Assembly: GCF_001905885.1 (NCBI RefSeq)
Contig: NZ_LIYH01000005.1
Span: forward strand, 762,398-826,397
DNA length: 64,000 nt
DNA from: Streptomyces sp. CB03234
GTDB lineage: Bacteria; Actinomycetota; Actinomycetes; Streptomycetales; Streptomycetaceae
Direction: 5' to 3'
The notes under the pieces are model-generated. The model had not been told where the DNA came from. It saw only the letters and a program-made list of their open reading frames with translations, and searched no databases. The position numbers were made by a program, and so were the translations under genes. Each line of letters opens with the position of its first letter. Position 1 is the stretch's first letter. Positions 8,131 through 14,849 of this stretch are shown here, piece after piece.

Positions 8131-8972
8131 CGGGACAGCCGATGTACGCGGCGGTGTGCGCGGGCGCGGCGGCCTGGCTGGTGCTGGACCGGCAGCAGGG
8201 GCTGCGACGGGCACGGCTGCTGTTCGCGGGCGCCGGTGAGGTGGCGAACCCGGCCCTGTGGTCCTGGCGGCGGTGGGCGCCGGTGGTGCGGGTACGGCGG
8301 GAGTGGCTGTGCCTGGTGGTGGCGGTGGCCCTGGCGGTGCTGGGCGAGTCGGTGCTGCCGCTGGTCGCGGGGGCGTGTGCCGTGCCGCTGGTGGGGCGCC
8401 GCCTCCGGGCCAGGGAGCGCGCCCGGAGGCGGGAGGAGCGGGCGGACGCGGTGATCGCGCTGTGCGGTGCGGTCGCCGGTGAGTTGCGCGCCGGGTGGCA
8501 GCCCGGGCAGGCGTTGCTCTGGGCGGCGCGTACCACCGGGGCGCTGGGGGCCGAGGAGGCGGCGGTCCTGGCGGCGGCGCGGTTCGGGGGCGACGTGCCG
8601 GAGGCTCTGCGGCGGGCGGCGCGGGAGGACGGCGCGGACGGCTTGGCCGGCCTGGCGGCCTGCTGGCAGGTGGCGGTGGACGGTGGGGCCGGTCTCGCGG
8701 CGGGCCTGGACCGGCTGGACGCGGCGCTGCGGGAGCGACGGGACCAGCGGGAGCGGCTGAGGGCCCAGCTGGCGGGCGCCTGGGCGACGGTGGGATTGCT
8801 GGCGCTGCTGCCGGTGGTGGGCCTGGCGATGGGGTGGGCGCTCGGCGCCGACCCATTGCGGGTGCTGCTGCACACCCCTGCGGGCCTTGGCTGTCTGGCG
8901 GTGGGCGGGCTTCTGGAGGCCCTGGGCCTGTGGTGGGCCGGTCGGGTCGTACGGGCCGGGGAGGAGCCGTGA
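8127..8972 (+). CDS. tadB: Tad pilus platform protein TadB
   Basis: The 281-residue protein (from GTG 8127) is a type II secretion F-domain membrane protein. A short N-terminal hydrophobic segment is followed by two more helices (about residues 60-90), a soluble helical F domain (ERADAVIALCGAVAGELRAG), and two C-terminal helices. Together with TadC it forms the inner-membrane platform on which TadA acts. The start is not fully certain because ATG 8142 is also in frame. GTG 8127 overlaps the tadA stop in the same way as the other junctions of this operon, which favours it. Confidence 0.87.
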   Translation: MTGQPMYAAVCAGAAAWLVLDRQQGLRRARLLFAGAGEVANPALWSWRRWAPVVRVRREWLCLVVAVALAVLGESVLPLVAGACAVPLVGRRLRARERARRREERADAVIALCGAVAGELRAGWQPGQALLWAARTTGALGAEEAAVLAAARFGGDVPEALRRAAREDGADGLAGLAACWQVAVDGGAGLAAGLDRLDAALRERRDQRERLRAQLAGAWATVGLLALLPVVGLAMGWALGADPLRVLLHTPAGLGCLAVGGLLEALGLWWAGRVVRAGEEP

Positions 8973-9742
8973 GCGGCCCGTTCTTGCACAGCCTGGGGCT
9001 GACGGTGGCCTTGTCGGCCGGCGCGATCTGGCTGACCTGGACGGTGGTGGCCCGGCGGCGGGAGTGCCGGGTACGCCGGCGGATCGCCGCCCTGCTGGGG
9101 GCGGAGCACGCGCGGCGCCGGGTCTGGAGGCCGGAGTACGGGGCGTGGGTGCGGCGCTGGGCGGCGCCTGCGGGGGCCGCGCTGAGCGGGTACGTGGTGG
9201 TCGGCGGGATCACCGGGTGTGCGGTGGGTGCCGCTGCCGCGTATGGCGTACGACGGTGGCAGCGGCGCCCGCGCCCGGGCGGGGACGGGCACGGTGACGG
9301 TGACGGTGGGGCGGCGCACGGGCTGCCCTTGGCGGCGGACCTGCTGGCCGCGTGCCTGTCGGCCGGGGCGGGGCCGCGCGAGGCGGCGGAGGCCGTCGGG
9401 GAGTCGCTGGGCGGTCCGGTCGGCGACCGGCTGGCGAGAGCGGCGGCCGAACTGCGGCTGGGTGGCGAACCGGCCGAGGTGTGGGGGCGGTTCGGTGAGA
9501 TACCGGGCGCCCGGCCGCTGGCGCGCTGTCTGGAGCGGGCGAGTGCCTCGGGTGCTCCCTCGGCCGAGGCGGTGTCCCGGCTGGCCGCCGGGCTGCGAGC
9601 GGAACAGGCGCGACGGGCCACGGCCCGCGCGCAGCGGGCGCAGGTACTGATCACCGCCCCGGTGGGGCTCTGCTTCCTGCCCGCGTTCCTCGCGGTCGGA
9701 GTGGCACCGGTGGTCATCGGGCTGGCGAGCGAACTGTTGTGA
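8969..9742 (+). CDS. tadC: Tad pilus platform protein TadC
   Basis: The 257-residue protein begins with one membrane helix. A basic segment rich in Arg and a GDGHGDGDGG linker follow, then the F domain (LPLAADLLAACLSAGAGPREAAEAV) and two terminal helices. It pairs with TadB in the membrane platform. Start GTG 8969 overlaps the tadB stop, and the end overlaps the next start (GTGA at 9739), as in the rest of the operon. Confidence 0.85.
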   Translation: MSGPFLHSLGLTVALSAGAIWLTWTVVARRRECRVRRRIAALLGAEHARRRVWRPEYGAWVRRWAAPAGAALSGYVVVGGITGCAVGAAAAYGVRRWQRRPRPGGDGHGDGDGGAAHGLPLAADLLAACLSAGAGPREAAEAVGESLGGPVGDRLARAAAELRLGGEPAEVWGRFGEIPGARPLARCLERASASGAPSAEAVSRLAAGLRAEQARRATARAQRAQVLITAPVGLCFLPAFLAVGVAPVVIGLASELL

Positions 9743-9960
9743 CGGATCGGCATCTCATGGGGGTTGGTATGTGGAACCGGATGGTGAGGGCCCTGACGGC
9801 GAAGGTGCGTCGGGATGCGGGGATGACCACGGCCGAGTACGCGATGGGGACGCTGGCGGCGTGTGCCTTCGCAGCCGTGCTCTACAAGATCGTCACGAGT
9901 GACGTCGTGTCGGGCGGGCTGGAGTCGCTGATCGGGAGGGCGCTCGATGCCCAGTTCTGA
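9739..9960 (+). CDS. Flp-type pilin (DUF4244)
   Basis: This 73-residue protein has a basic leader, then AGMTTAEYAMGTLAACAFA. Cleavage between G and M would place Glu at +5 and Tyr at +6, the hallmark of Flp/type IVb prepilins, followed by one hydrophobic helix and a short tail. It should be the main pilin subunit of the tad system. GTG 9739 keeps the coupled start/stop pattern; ATG 9769 with GGGGGTT just before it is an alternative. No prepilin peptidase gene (TadV/CpaA) lies in the window. Confidence 0.83.
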   Translation: MTDRHLMGVGMWNRMVRALTAKVRRDAGMTTAEYAMGTLAACAFAAVLYKIVTSDVVSGGLESLIGRALDAQF

Positions 9961-10372
9961 GACCAGTTCTGAGACCAGTTCTGAGACCGGTTCTGAGACC
10001 GGTTCCGGGCCCGGTTCTTCGGCCTGCATTGATCGCGGATCAGTGACCGCCGAGGCGGCGACGGTCCTGCCGGCGCTGGTGCTGTTCACGATGGCGCTCG
10101 TGTGGGCGCTGATGGCGGCCGCCGCGCAGATCCAGTGCGTCGACGCGGCGCGGGCCGGGGCGCGGGCGGTGGCACGTTCCGAGCCGCGTGAGGACGCGGT
10201 GGCGGCCGCCCGGTCGGCAGCCCCGGGAGGCGCCCGGGTGGCGGTGGAACGGGCCGGGGAGCTGTGGCGCGTGCGGGTGGAGGCACCGGCCCCCGGGCCC
10301 GGCCCCCTGCGACTGACCCTCCACGCGGAGGCGGCCGCACTCGCCGAGGACACCGTGGGGGTGACGCCGTGA
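9947..10372 (+). CDS. tadE: TadE-family pseudopilin
   Basis: The 141-residue protein starts inside the end of the pilin gene. Its first 25 residues are a Ser/Glu/Thr repeat (SSET units) encoded by a 12-base tandem repeat. A prepilin-like site then appears, RGSVTAEAATVLPALVLF, with Glu at +5 after the Gly, and one membrane helix. The C-terminal 90 residues form the small extracellular TadE domain. It is expected to be a minor pilin. It overlaps its neighbours at both ends (GTGA at the 3' side). Confidence 0.82.
   Translation: MPSSETSSETSSETGSETGSGPGSSACIDRGSVTAEAATVLPALVLFTMALVWALMAAAAQIQCVDAARAGARAVARSEPREDAVAAARSAAPGGARVAVERAGELWRVRVEAPAPGPGPLRLTLHAEAAALAEDTVGVTP
9952..9999 (+). repeat. 12-bp tandem repeat coding for SSET
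   Basis: Four consecutive copies of C(A/G)GTTCTGAGAC, with a decayed fifth copy after 10000. The repeat covers the pilin stop codon and the first codons of tadE. Copy-number change would keep the tadE frame. Confidence 0.9.
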
Positions 10373-10932
10373 GGTCCTCGAACCGGACCTCGCGCCCCGG
10401 CTCGAGCCCCGGCCCGCGCAGGGCCCCGGTCCCCGCCATGGCCCCGCTGAGGGTCCCGCGGCGGGCCTTCGGGTCGGCCCGGTGGCCGGGACCCCTCTCG
10501 GCCGGCTCGGCCCCTGGCTCGGCCCGGCGGCCGGGGGCGGGTGCGGCTGCGCTGTCGGCTCATGGGGCGGGGCGCTGTGCGGATCGCGGGGCCGCGACGG
10601 TGTGGGCGGCGATGGCGGGGACCGTGATGTGCGTGGTGTTCGCGGCGGTCCTCGCCCTGGGGCAGGCGGTGGCCGCCCGGCACCAGGCCGGAGGCGCCGC
10701 CGACCTGGCGGCGCTGGCCGCGGCGGACCGGGCGCTGTGGGGTGCGGCCGACGCGTGCGGGACGGCGGCCAGGGTGGCGCGGGCCCAGGGCGCGGAGGTG
10801 GTGCGGTGCACCCTGCGCGGCGAGATCGTGGATGTGACGGCACGGGCCCGGTTCGGGCCGTACGCGCCCGTGGTCAGGGCGCGGGCGGGCCCTCCTGGGG
10901 CGCTTCCGGGGCTCCCCGCAGCAGTTCCGTGA
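10369..10932 (+). CDS. TadE-like secretion-neighbourhood protein (Rv3654c type)
   Basis: The 187-residue product (GTG 10369, overlapping the tadE stop) has a long Arg/Pro/Ala-rich lead of about 75 residues. The core is DRGAATVWAAMAGTVMCVVF, a TadE/TadG-like helix without the Glu+5, and an alanine-rich VAARHQAGGAADLAALAAAD segment. This is the helicase-secretion-neighbourhood TadE-like family, always next to a DEAD/DEAH helicase gene as it is here. Its 3' end overlaps the convergent helicase gene by 59 bases. Its role is probably that of a minor pseudopilin. Confidence 0.75.
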   Translation: MRSSNRTSRPGSSPGPRRAPVPAMAPLRVPRRAFGSARWPGPLSAGSAPGSARRPGAGAAALSAHGAGRCADRGAATVWAAMAGTVMCVVFAAVLALGQAVAARHQAGGAADLAALAAADRALWGAADACGTAARVARAQGAEVVRCTLRGEIVDVTARARFGPYAPVVRARAGPPGALPGLPAAVP

Positions 10933-13351
10933 GGAGGCGCACGGCGCCCCGCTTGTGGAGCGGGTCGTTGCCGTTGCCGCACTTGGGGGACTGGATGCAG
11001 GAGGGGCAGCCCGCCTCGCATTCGCAGGACGCGATGGCGTCACGGGTCGCGGTGAGCCACTCGCGGGCGGTGTGGAAGGCGCGCTCCGCGAAGCCTGCGC
11101 CGCCCGGGTGGCCGTCGTACACGAAGACCGTCGGGAGCAGCGTGTCGGGGTGGAGCGGGACGGACACGCCCCCGATGTCCCAGCGGTCGCAGGTGGCGAA
11201 GAGCGGCAACAGGCCGATGGACGCGTGCTCGGCGGCGTGCAGGGCGCCGCCCAGTTGCTCCGGGTTCACCCGGGCGGCGTCCAACTGGTCCTCGGTGACG
11301 GTCCACCACACGGCGCGGGTGCGCAGGGTGCGTGGCGGGAGGTCGAGTTTGGTCTCGCCGAGCACCTCGCCGGTGATCAGGCGGCGGCGGAGGAAGGAGA
11401 CGACCTGGTTGGTGACCTCGACGGAGCCATAGCACAGGCGCCCGTCACCCCAGGAAATCTGCGTGTCGGTCTCCAGGACGGAGATGGCGGTGGTGTCGCG
11501 GGCGGTGGTGGAGTACGGGGGGTTGGCCTCCTCGACAAGGGCGACCGAGTCCTTCAGGTCCAGCTGCTTGACCAGATACGTGCGGCCCATGTGGAGGTGG
11601 ACGGCGCCCTCGTGGACGGCGGCGTGGGCGGCCGGTTCGTCGACCGTGCCGAGCAGCCGGCCCGTTCCGGCCTCGACGATCTGGACGGGGCTGCCACCCC
11701 CGCCACGAATGTCGGTGAGGTCGGCGGCACGTTCACGGCGGGTCCAGTACCAGCCGGACGCGCGCCGCCGCAGCAGGCCGGCCGACTCCAGCTGGGGCAG
11801 CAGGTCCGGGGCGGCAGGGCCGAAGAGGTCCAGGTCGGCGTCGGTGAGCGGGTGTTCCGCCGCCGCCGCGCACAGGTGGGGGGCGAGGACATACGGGTTG
11901 TCCGGGTCCAGGACGGTCGACTCGACGGGCTGGCGGAACAGCGCGTCGGGGTGGTGGACGAGGAAGGTGTCCAGCGGGTCGTCGCGGGCCACGAGCACCG
12001 CGAGCGCCCCCTGCCCGGAGCGTCCGGCACGGCCCGCCTGCTGCCACAGCGAGGCCCGGGTGCCGGGGTAGCCGGCGATCACCACGGCGTCCAGCCCCGA
12101 CACGTCGATGCCCAGCTCCAGGGCGGTCGTCGCGGCCAGCCCGAGGAGCTCGCCCGAGTGCAGGGCCCGCTCCAGGGCGCGGCGCTCCTCGGGCAGGTAA
12201 CCGCCCCGGTAGGCGGCGACCCGCTTGGGCAGCGAGCGGTCGACCTCCGCGAGGCGTTCCTTGGCGATGACCGAGATCAGCTCGGCCCCGCGCCGCGAGC
12301 GTACGAAGGCGACCGTGCGGACGCCCTGGATGGTCAGGTCCGTCAGGAGGTCGGCGGTCTCGGCCGTCGCGGTGCGGCGCACCGGGGCGCCCTGTTCACC
12401 CTGGAGTTCGGTGAGCGGCGGCTCCCACAGTGCGAAGACCAGCTCCCCGCGCGGCGAGGCGTCGTCGGTGACCTCGCGCACGGGCAGACCGGTCAGCCGC
12501 CCGGCGGCGAGGGCCGGCTGGGCGGCGGTCGCGGAGGCGAGGAGGAAGACGGGGGAGGAGCCGTAGCGGGCGCAGACGCGGCGCAGTCGGCGCAGCACCT
12601 GGGCGACGTGGGAGCCGAAGACCCCGCGGTAGGTATGGCACTCGTCGATGACCACATAGCGCAGGGCGCGCAGGAAGGAGGACCAGCGCGGGTGGGAGGG
12701 GAGTATGCCCCGGTGCAGCATGTCGGGGTTGGTCAGGACGTAATTGGCGTACTGGCGGACCCATTCCCGCTCCTCGACGGGCGTGTCGCCGTCGTACACG
12801 GCGGGCCGGATCCGGTTGCCCAGGGGGGCGGCGAGCGCCTTCACCGAGCGCCGCTGGTCGGCGGCGAGGGCCTTGGTGGGGGCGAGGTACAGGGCGGTGG
12901 TGCCCCGGCCGTTGGGCGCCTCGGAGCCGTCCAGCAGGGTGGACAGGACGGGTGCCAGATAGGCGAGGGACTTGCCGGACGCGGTCCCGGTGGCGATGAC
13001 GACCGACTCGCCGTCCAGAGCGTGCTCGGCGGCGGCCGCCTGGTGGGCCCAGGGGTGCTCGATGCCCGCCGTATGGATGGCGTTGATCACTTCTGGCCGG
13101 ATGCGATCGGGCCAGACTGCATGCCGACCCGCTCTTGGGGGCAGGTGCTCCGTATGAGTGATGCGCGTAGCCCGGTTCGCCCCTGCGGCGAGCCGGTCGA
13201 GGACCGTACCGGGGGAGGGGCGGGTGTCCCCGCTCTCGGGAGGTCGACTGGGGCGCTGATTCATGGCCATCGGCACCGAGTGTGTCACCGGCGTGACGGA
13301 CAATGCTCCCAAGGCGTCGTGCATGGCTGCTGGTAAGTGATTGAATGCCAT
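10874..13351 (-). CDS. DEAD/DEAH-box helicase with DUF1998 (MrfA/Hrq1-like)
   Basis: The 825-residue protein has ATP-dependent helicase motifs in order: ATGTASGKSLAYL (Walker A), VVIDECHTYRG (a DECH box), LASATAAQP (motif III), and the second RecA lobe with TTALELGIDVSGLDAV and GRAGRSG. The C-terminus carries a cysteine cluster (CECEAGCPSCIQSPKC), the DUF1998 metal-binding module of MrfA/YprA-type DNA repair helicases. ATG 13351 was chosen; longer frames are unlikely because bldG regulation lies there. It is divergent from bldG and convergent with the tad operon, an arrangement conserved in actinobacteria. Confidence 0.88.
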   Translation of the reverse strand: MAFNHLPAAMHDALGALSVTPVTHSVPMAMNQRPSRPPESGDTRPSPGTVLDRLAAGANRATRITHTEHLPPRAGRHAVWPDRIRPEVINAIHTAGIEHPWAHQAAAAEHALDGESVVIATGTASGKSLAYLAPVLSTLLDGSEAPNGRGTTALYLAPTKALAADQRRSVKALAAPLGNRIRPAVYDGDTPVEEREWVRQYANYVLTNPDMLHRGILPSHPRWSSFLRALRYVVIDECHTYRGVFGSHVAQVLRRLRRVCARYGSSPVFLLASATAAQPALAAGRLTGLPVREVTDDASPRGELVFALWEPPLTELQGEQGAPVRRTATAETADLLTDLTIQGVRTVAFVRSRRGAELISVIAKERLAEVDRSLPKRVAAYRGGYLPEERRALERALHSGELLGLAATTALELGIDVSGLDAVVIAGYPGTRASLWQQAGRAGRSGQGALAVLVARDDPLDTFLVHHPDALFRQPVESTVLDPDNPYVLAPHLCAAAAEHPLTDADLDLFGPAAPDLLPQLESAGLLRRRASGWYWTRRERAADLTDIRGGGGSPVQIVEAGTGRLLGTVDEPAAHAAVHEGAVHLHMGRTYLVKQLDLKDSVALVEEANPPYSTTARDTTAISVLETDTQISWGDGRLCYGSVEVTNQVVSFLRRRLITGEVLGETKLDLPPRTLRTRAVWWTVTEDQLDAARVNPEQLGGALHAAEHASIGLLPLFATCDRWDIGGVSVPLHPDTLLPTVFVYDGHPGGAGFAERAFHTAREWLTATRDAIASCECEAGCPSCIQSPKCGNGNDPLHKRGAVRLLTELLRGAPEAPQEGPPAP

Positions 13352-13430
13352 CGCGGCTGGCGATCCGTCCCCTGGCTCCGTCCGGAGAATCCGAGGGGCG
13401 ACCGCTCGATAGCAAGGTGCTGGAGGATCC

Positions 13431-13772
13431 GTGGACCTGTCCCTGTCGACTCGCACTGTTGGTGACCGTACGGTCGTCGAGGTCGGTGGCGAGATTGATG
13501 TGTATACCGCGCCCAAGCTGCGCGAGCAGTTGGTCGAGTTGGTGAATGACGGCAGCTACCACCTGGTCGTCGACATGGAGGGCGTGGACTTCCTCGACTC
13601 GACCGGCCTCGGCGTGCTGGTGGGCGGCCTGAAGCGCGTGCGCGCGCATGAGGGTTCGCTGCGCCTGGTCTGCAACCAGGAGCGCATTCTCAAGATCTTC
13701 CGGATCACTGGTCTGACCAAGGTGTTCCCGATCCACACCACGGTCGACGAGGCCGTCGCGGCCACCGACTGA
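13431..13772 (+). CDS. bldG: Anti-sigma factor antagonist BldG
   Basis: The 113-residue STAS-domain protein reads MDLSLSTRTVGDRTVVEVGG. It has the phosphoacceptor Ser57 in DFLDSTGLG, which is the known phosphorylation site of S. coelicolor BldG. BldG controls aerial hyphae formation and antibiotic production by partner switching with anti-sigma factors. Start is GTG 13431 with GGAGG seven bases upstream. The downstream gene encodes the known binding partner type, and between them are two large hairpins. This fits reports that bldG is transcribed both alone and with the next gene. Confidence 0.96.
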   Translation: MDLSLSTRTVGDRTVVEVGGEIDVYTAPKLREQLVELVNDGSYHLVVDMEGVDFLDSTGLGVLVGGLKRVRAHEGSLRLVCNQERILKIFRITGLTKVFPIHTTVDEAVAATD

Positions 13773-13836
13773 GTCGGCTCGCCGCGCAGCGCCGCGTCTC
13801 ACCGGCAGCTCCTGGACGGGTCCCTTCTGTTCCGGT

Positions 13837-13868
13837 CGGCCCCGTCCGAGGGTCGTCGGACGGGGCCG
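13837..13868 (+). terminator. First hairpin between bldG and anti-sigma gene
   Basis: A 13-bp perfect stem around GGCCCCGTCCGA / TCGGACGGGGCC with a 6-base loop begins 65 bases after the bldG stop. It is a probable partial terminator that lets some transcription continue into the next gene. Confidence 0.65.
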
Positions 13869-13906
13869 GGCCTGGGCGGGTCCTGGTCGGGACTCGACCG
13901 GGACCG

Positions 13907-13946
13907 GCCGGCCGACCCCGGCCCGGCCCGGCCGGGGTCGGCCGGC
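13907..13946 (+). terminator. Second hairpin between bldG and anti-sigma gene
   Basis: A 17-bp perfect stem (core CCGGCCGACCCCGGCC) has a 6-base loop. It stands 38 bases after the first hairpin. No T-run follows. Confidence 0.6.
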
Positions 13947-14153
13947 GGCCGGTCGGCAGTCGACCCGGAGTGGGCGCGGCAGCCGGTCGGGCCGGACGGT
14001 ACGACCGGTGTTCCGGCCGTCCCTTCCAGCCATTTCTTCCGGTCGACCCGACCGGAGGACTGGCCGGTGGATTCGAGGAGGAAGCAAGAGCAGAGTGCCG
14101 GGCGTCCAGCCCGGTCCTCTGAGAGGCACGCTCGCACGTCCGAGGGGGACCGT

Positions 14154-14612
14154 ATGGCCACCGTTGAACTCCGCTTCAGCGCCCAGCCCGAGCACGTCAG
14201 GACCGCCCGTCTGGTGGCGGCCGCCGTGGCGCGCCGGGCCGGGGTCGACGAAGCCGTGCTGGACGAGGTCAGGCTCGCCGTCGGTGAGGCGTGCTCCCGC
14301 GCGGTCGGGCTGCACCGCAGCAACAACGTGACCTCCCCGGTCCGGGTCGTGCTCACCGAGGAGGAGAAGGCGTTCTCCATCGAGGTCGGTGACGAGGTCC
14401 CGGGCGCGGGTGTCGCGGCCGCCGACGCCGCCGGGGTGCCGGGCAGCCGCAGCGCCGCGCCGACGGAGGGGTTCGACGACGCCGAGGGCGAGGACGAGAT
14501 GGGCCTCGCGGTCATCACCGGACTCGTCGACGACGTCGAGGTGTCGGCGGGTGAGGCGGGCGGCGTCATCCGGATGACCTGGCCGACGAATCCCGCAGCC
14601 GTGCATCCCTGA
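14154..14612 (+). CDS. BldG partner anti-sigma factor (ApgA/SCO3548-like)
   Basis: The 152-residue protein has a GHKL (HATPase) fold of the SpoIIAB/RsbW type. The helix DEVRLAVGEACSRAV stands at the N-box, and EMGLAVITGLVDDVEV at the G-box. The canonical N-box Asn looks replaced by Arg (CSRAV), so ATP binding or kinase activity may be weak. Its orthologue in S. coelicolor sits just after bldG and binds BldG. ATG 14154 follows GAGGGGGACC. A clear intrinsic terminator ends the unit. Confidence 0.87.
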   Translation: MATVELRFSAQPEHVRTARLVAAAVARRAGVDEAVLDEVRLAVGEACSRAVGLHRSNNVTSPVRVVLTEEEKAFSIEVGDEVPGAGVAAADAAGVPGSRSAAPTEGFDDAEGEDEMGLAVITGLVDDVEVSAGEAGGVIRMTWPTNPAAVHP

Positions 14613-14631
14613 TCACCGCGCCGGCGAAATG

Positions 14632-14658
14632 AAAGGCCCTGCTGAGCAGGGCCTTTTT
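14632..14658 (+). terminator. Intrinsic terminator of the bldG unit
   Basis: A 10-bp stem (AAAGGCCCTG / CAGGGCCTTT) with loop CTGAG runs into a T-run. It is one of the most canonical terminators in the window. Confidence 0.92.
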
Positions 14659-14803
14659 GTATTTCCTAGATCGCCCCGCCGGTCGTCAATGGTTTAAAGT
14701 CGTTACTGCTTTCGAGTGGATTCCTCGCATCGCGCATTTGCCGACTGGCAAGCGAAGGTCAATTCTGTTCTACGGCGCTCTGTTTTGATCAGGTTCTGCT
14801 CCC

Positions 14804-14809
14804 TACAAT
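14804..14809 (+). promoter_or_regulatory. Probable -10 box for hppA
   Basis: TACAAT lies 41 bases before the hppA start in an AT-rich intergenic stretch. A TTGATC at 14785-14790 is too close (13 bases) to be a standard -35, so the -35 is unresolved. Confidence 0.4.
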
Positions 14810-14849
14810 CCGTCCACGTCTTGAGCTCTTCTGACGTCAAGGAGGACGA

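Noticed and set aside
9947..10010. Repeats as a CRISPR array
   Set aside because: The 12-base units are contiguous without spacers and lie in coding sequence; no cas genes are present.
5506..11043. A 1845-codon open frame on the minus strand across the tad operon
   Set aside because: It is antisense to seven well-supported genes and rich in Pro, Arg, Ala and Ser, as expected from third-position GC bias. It has no domain.
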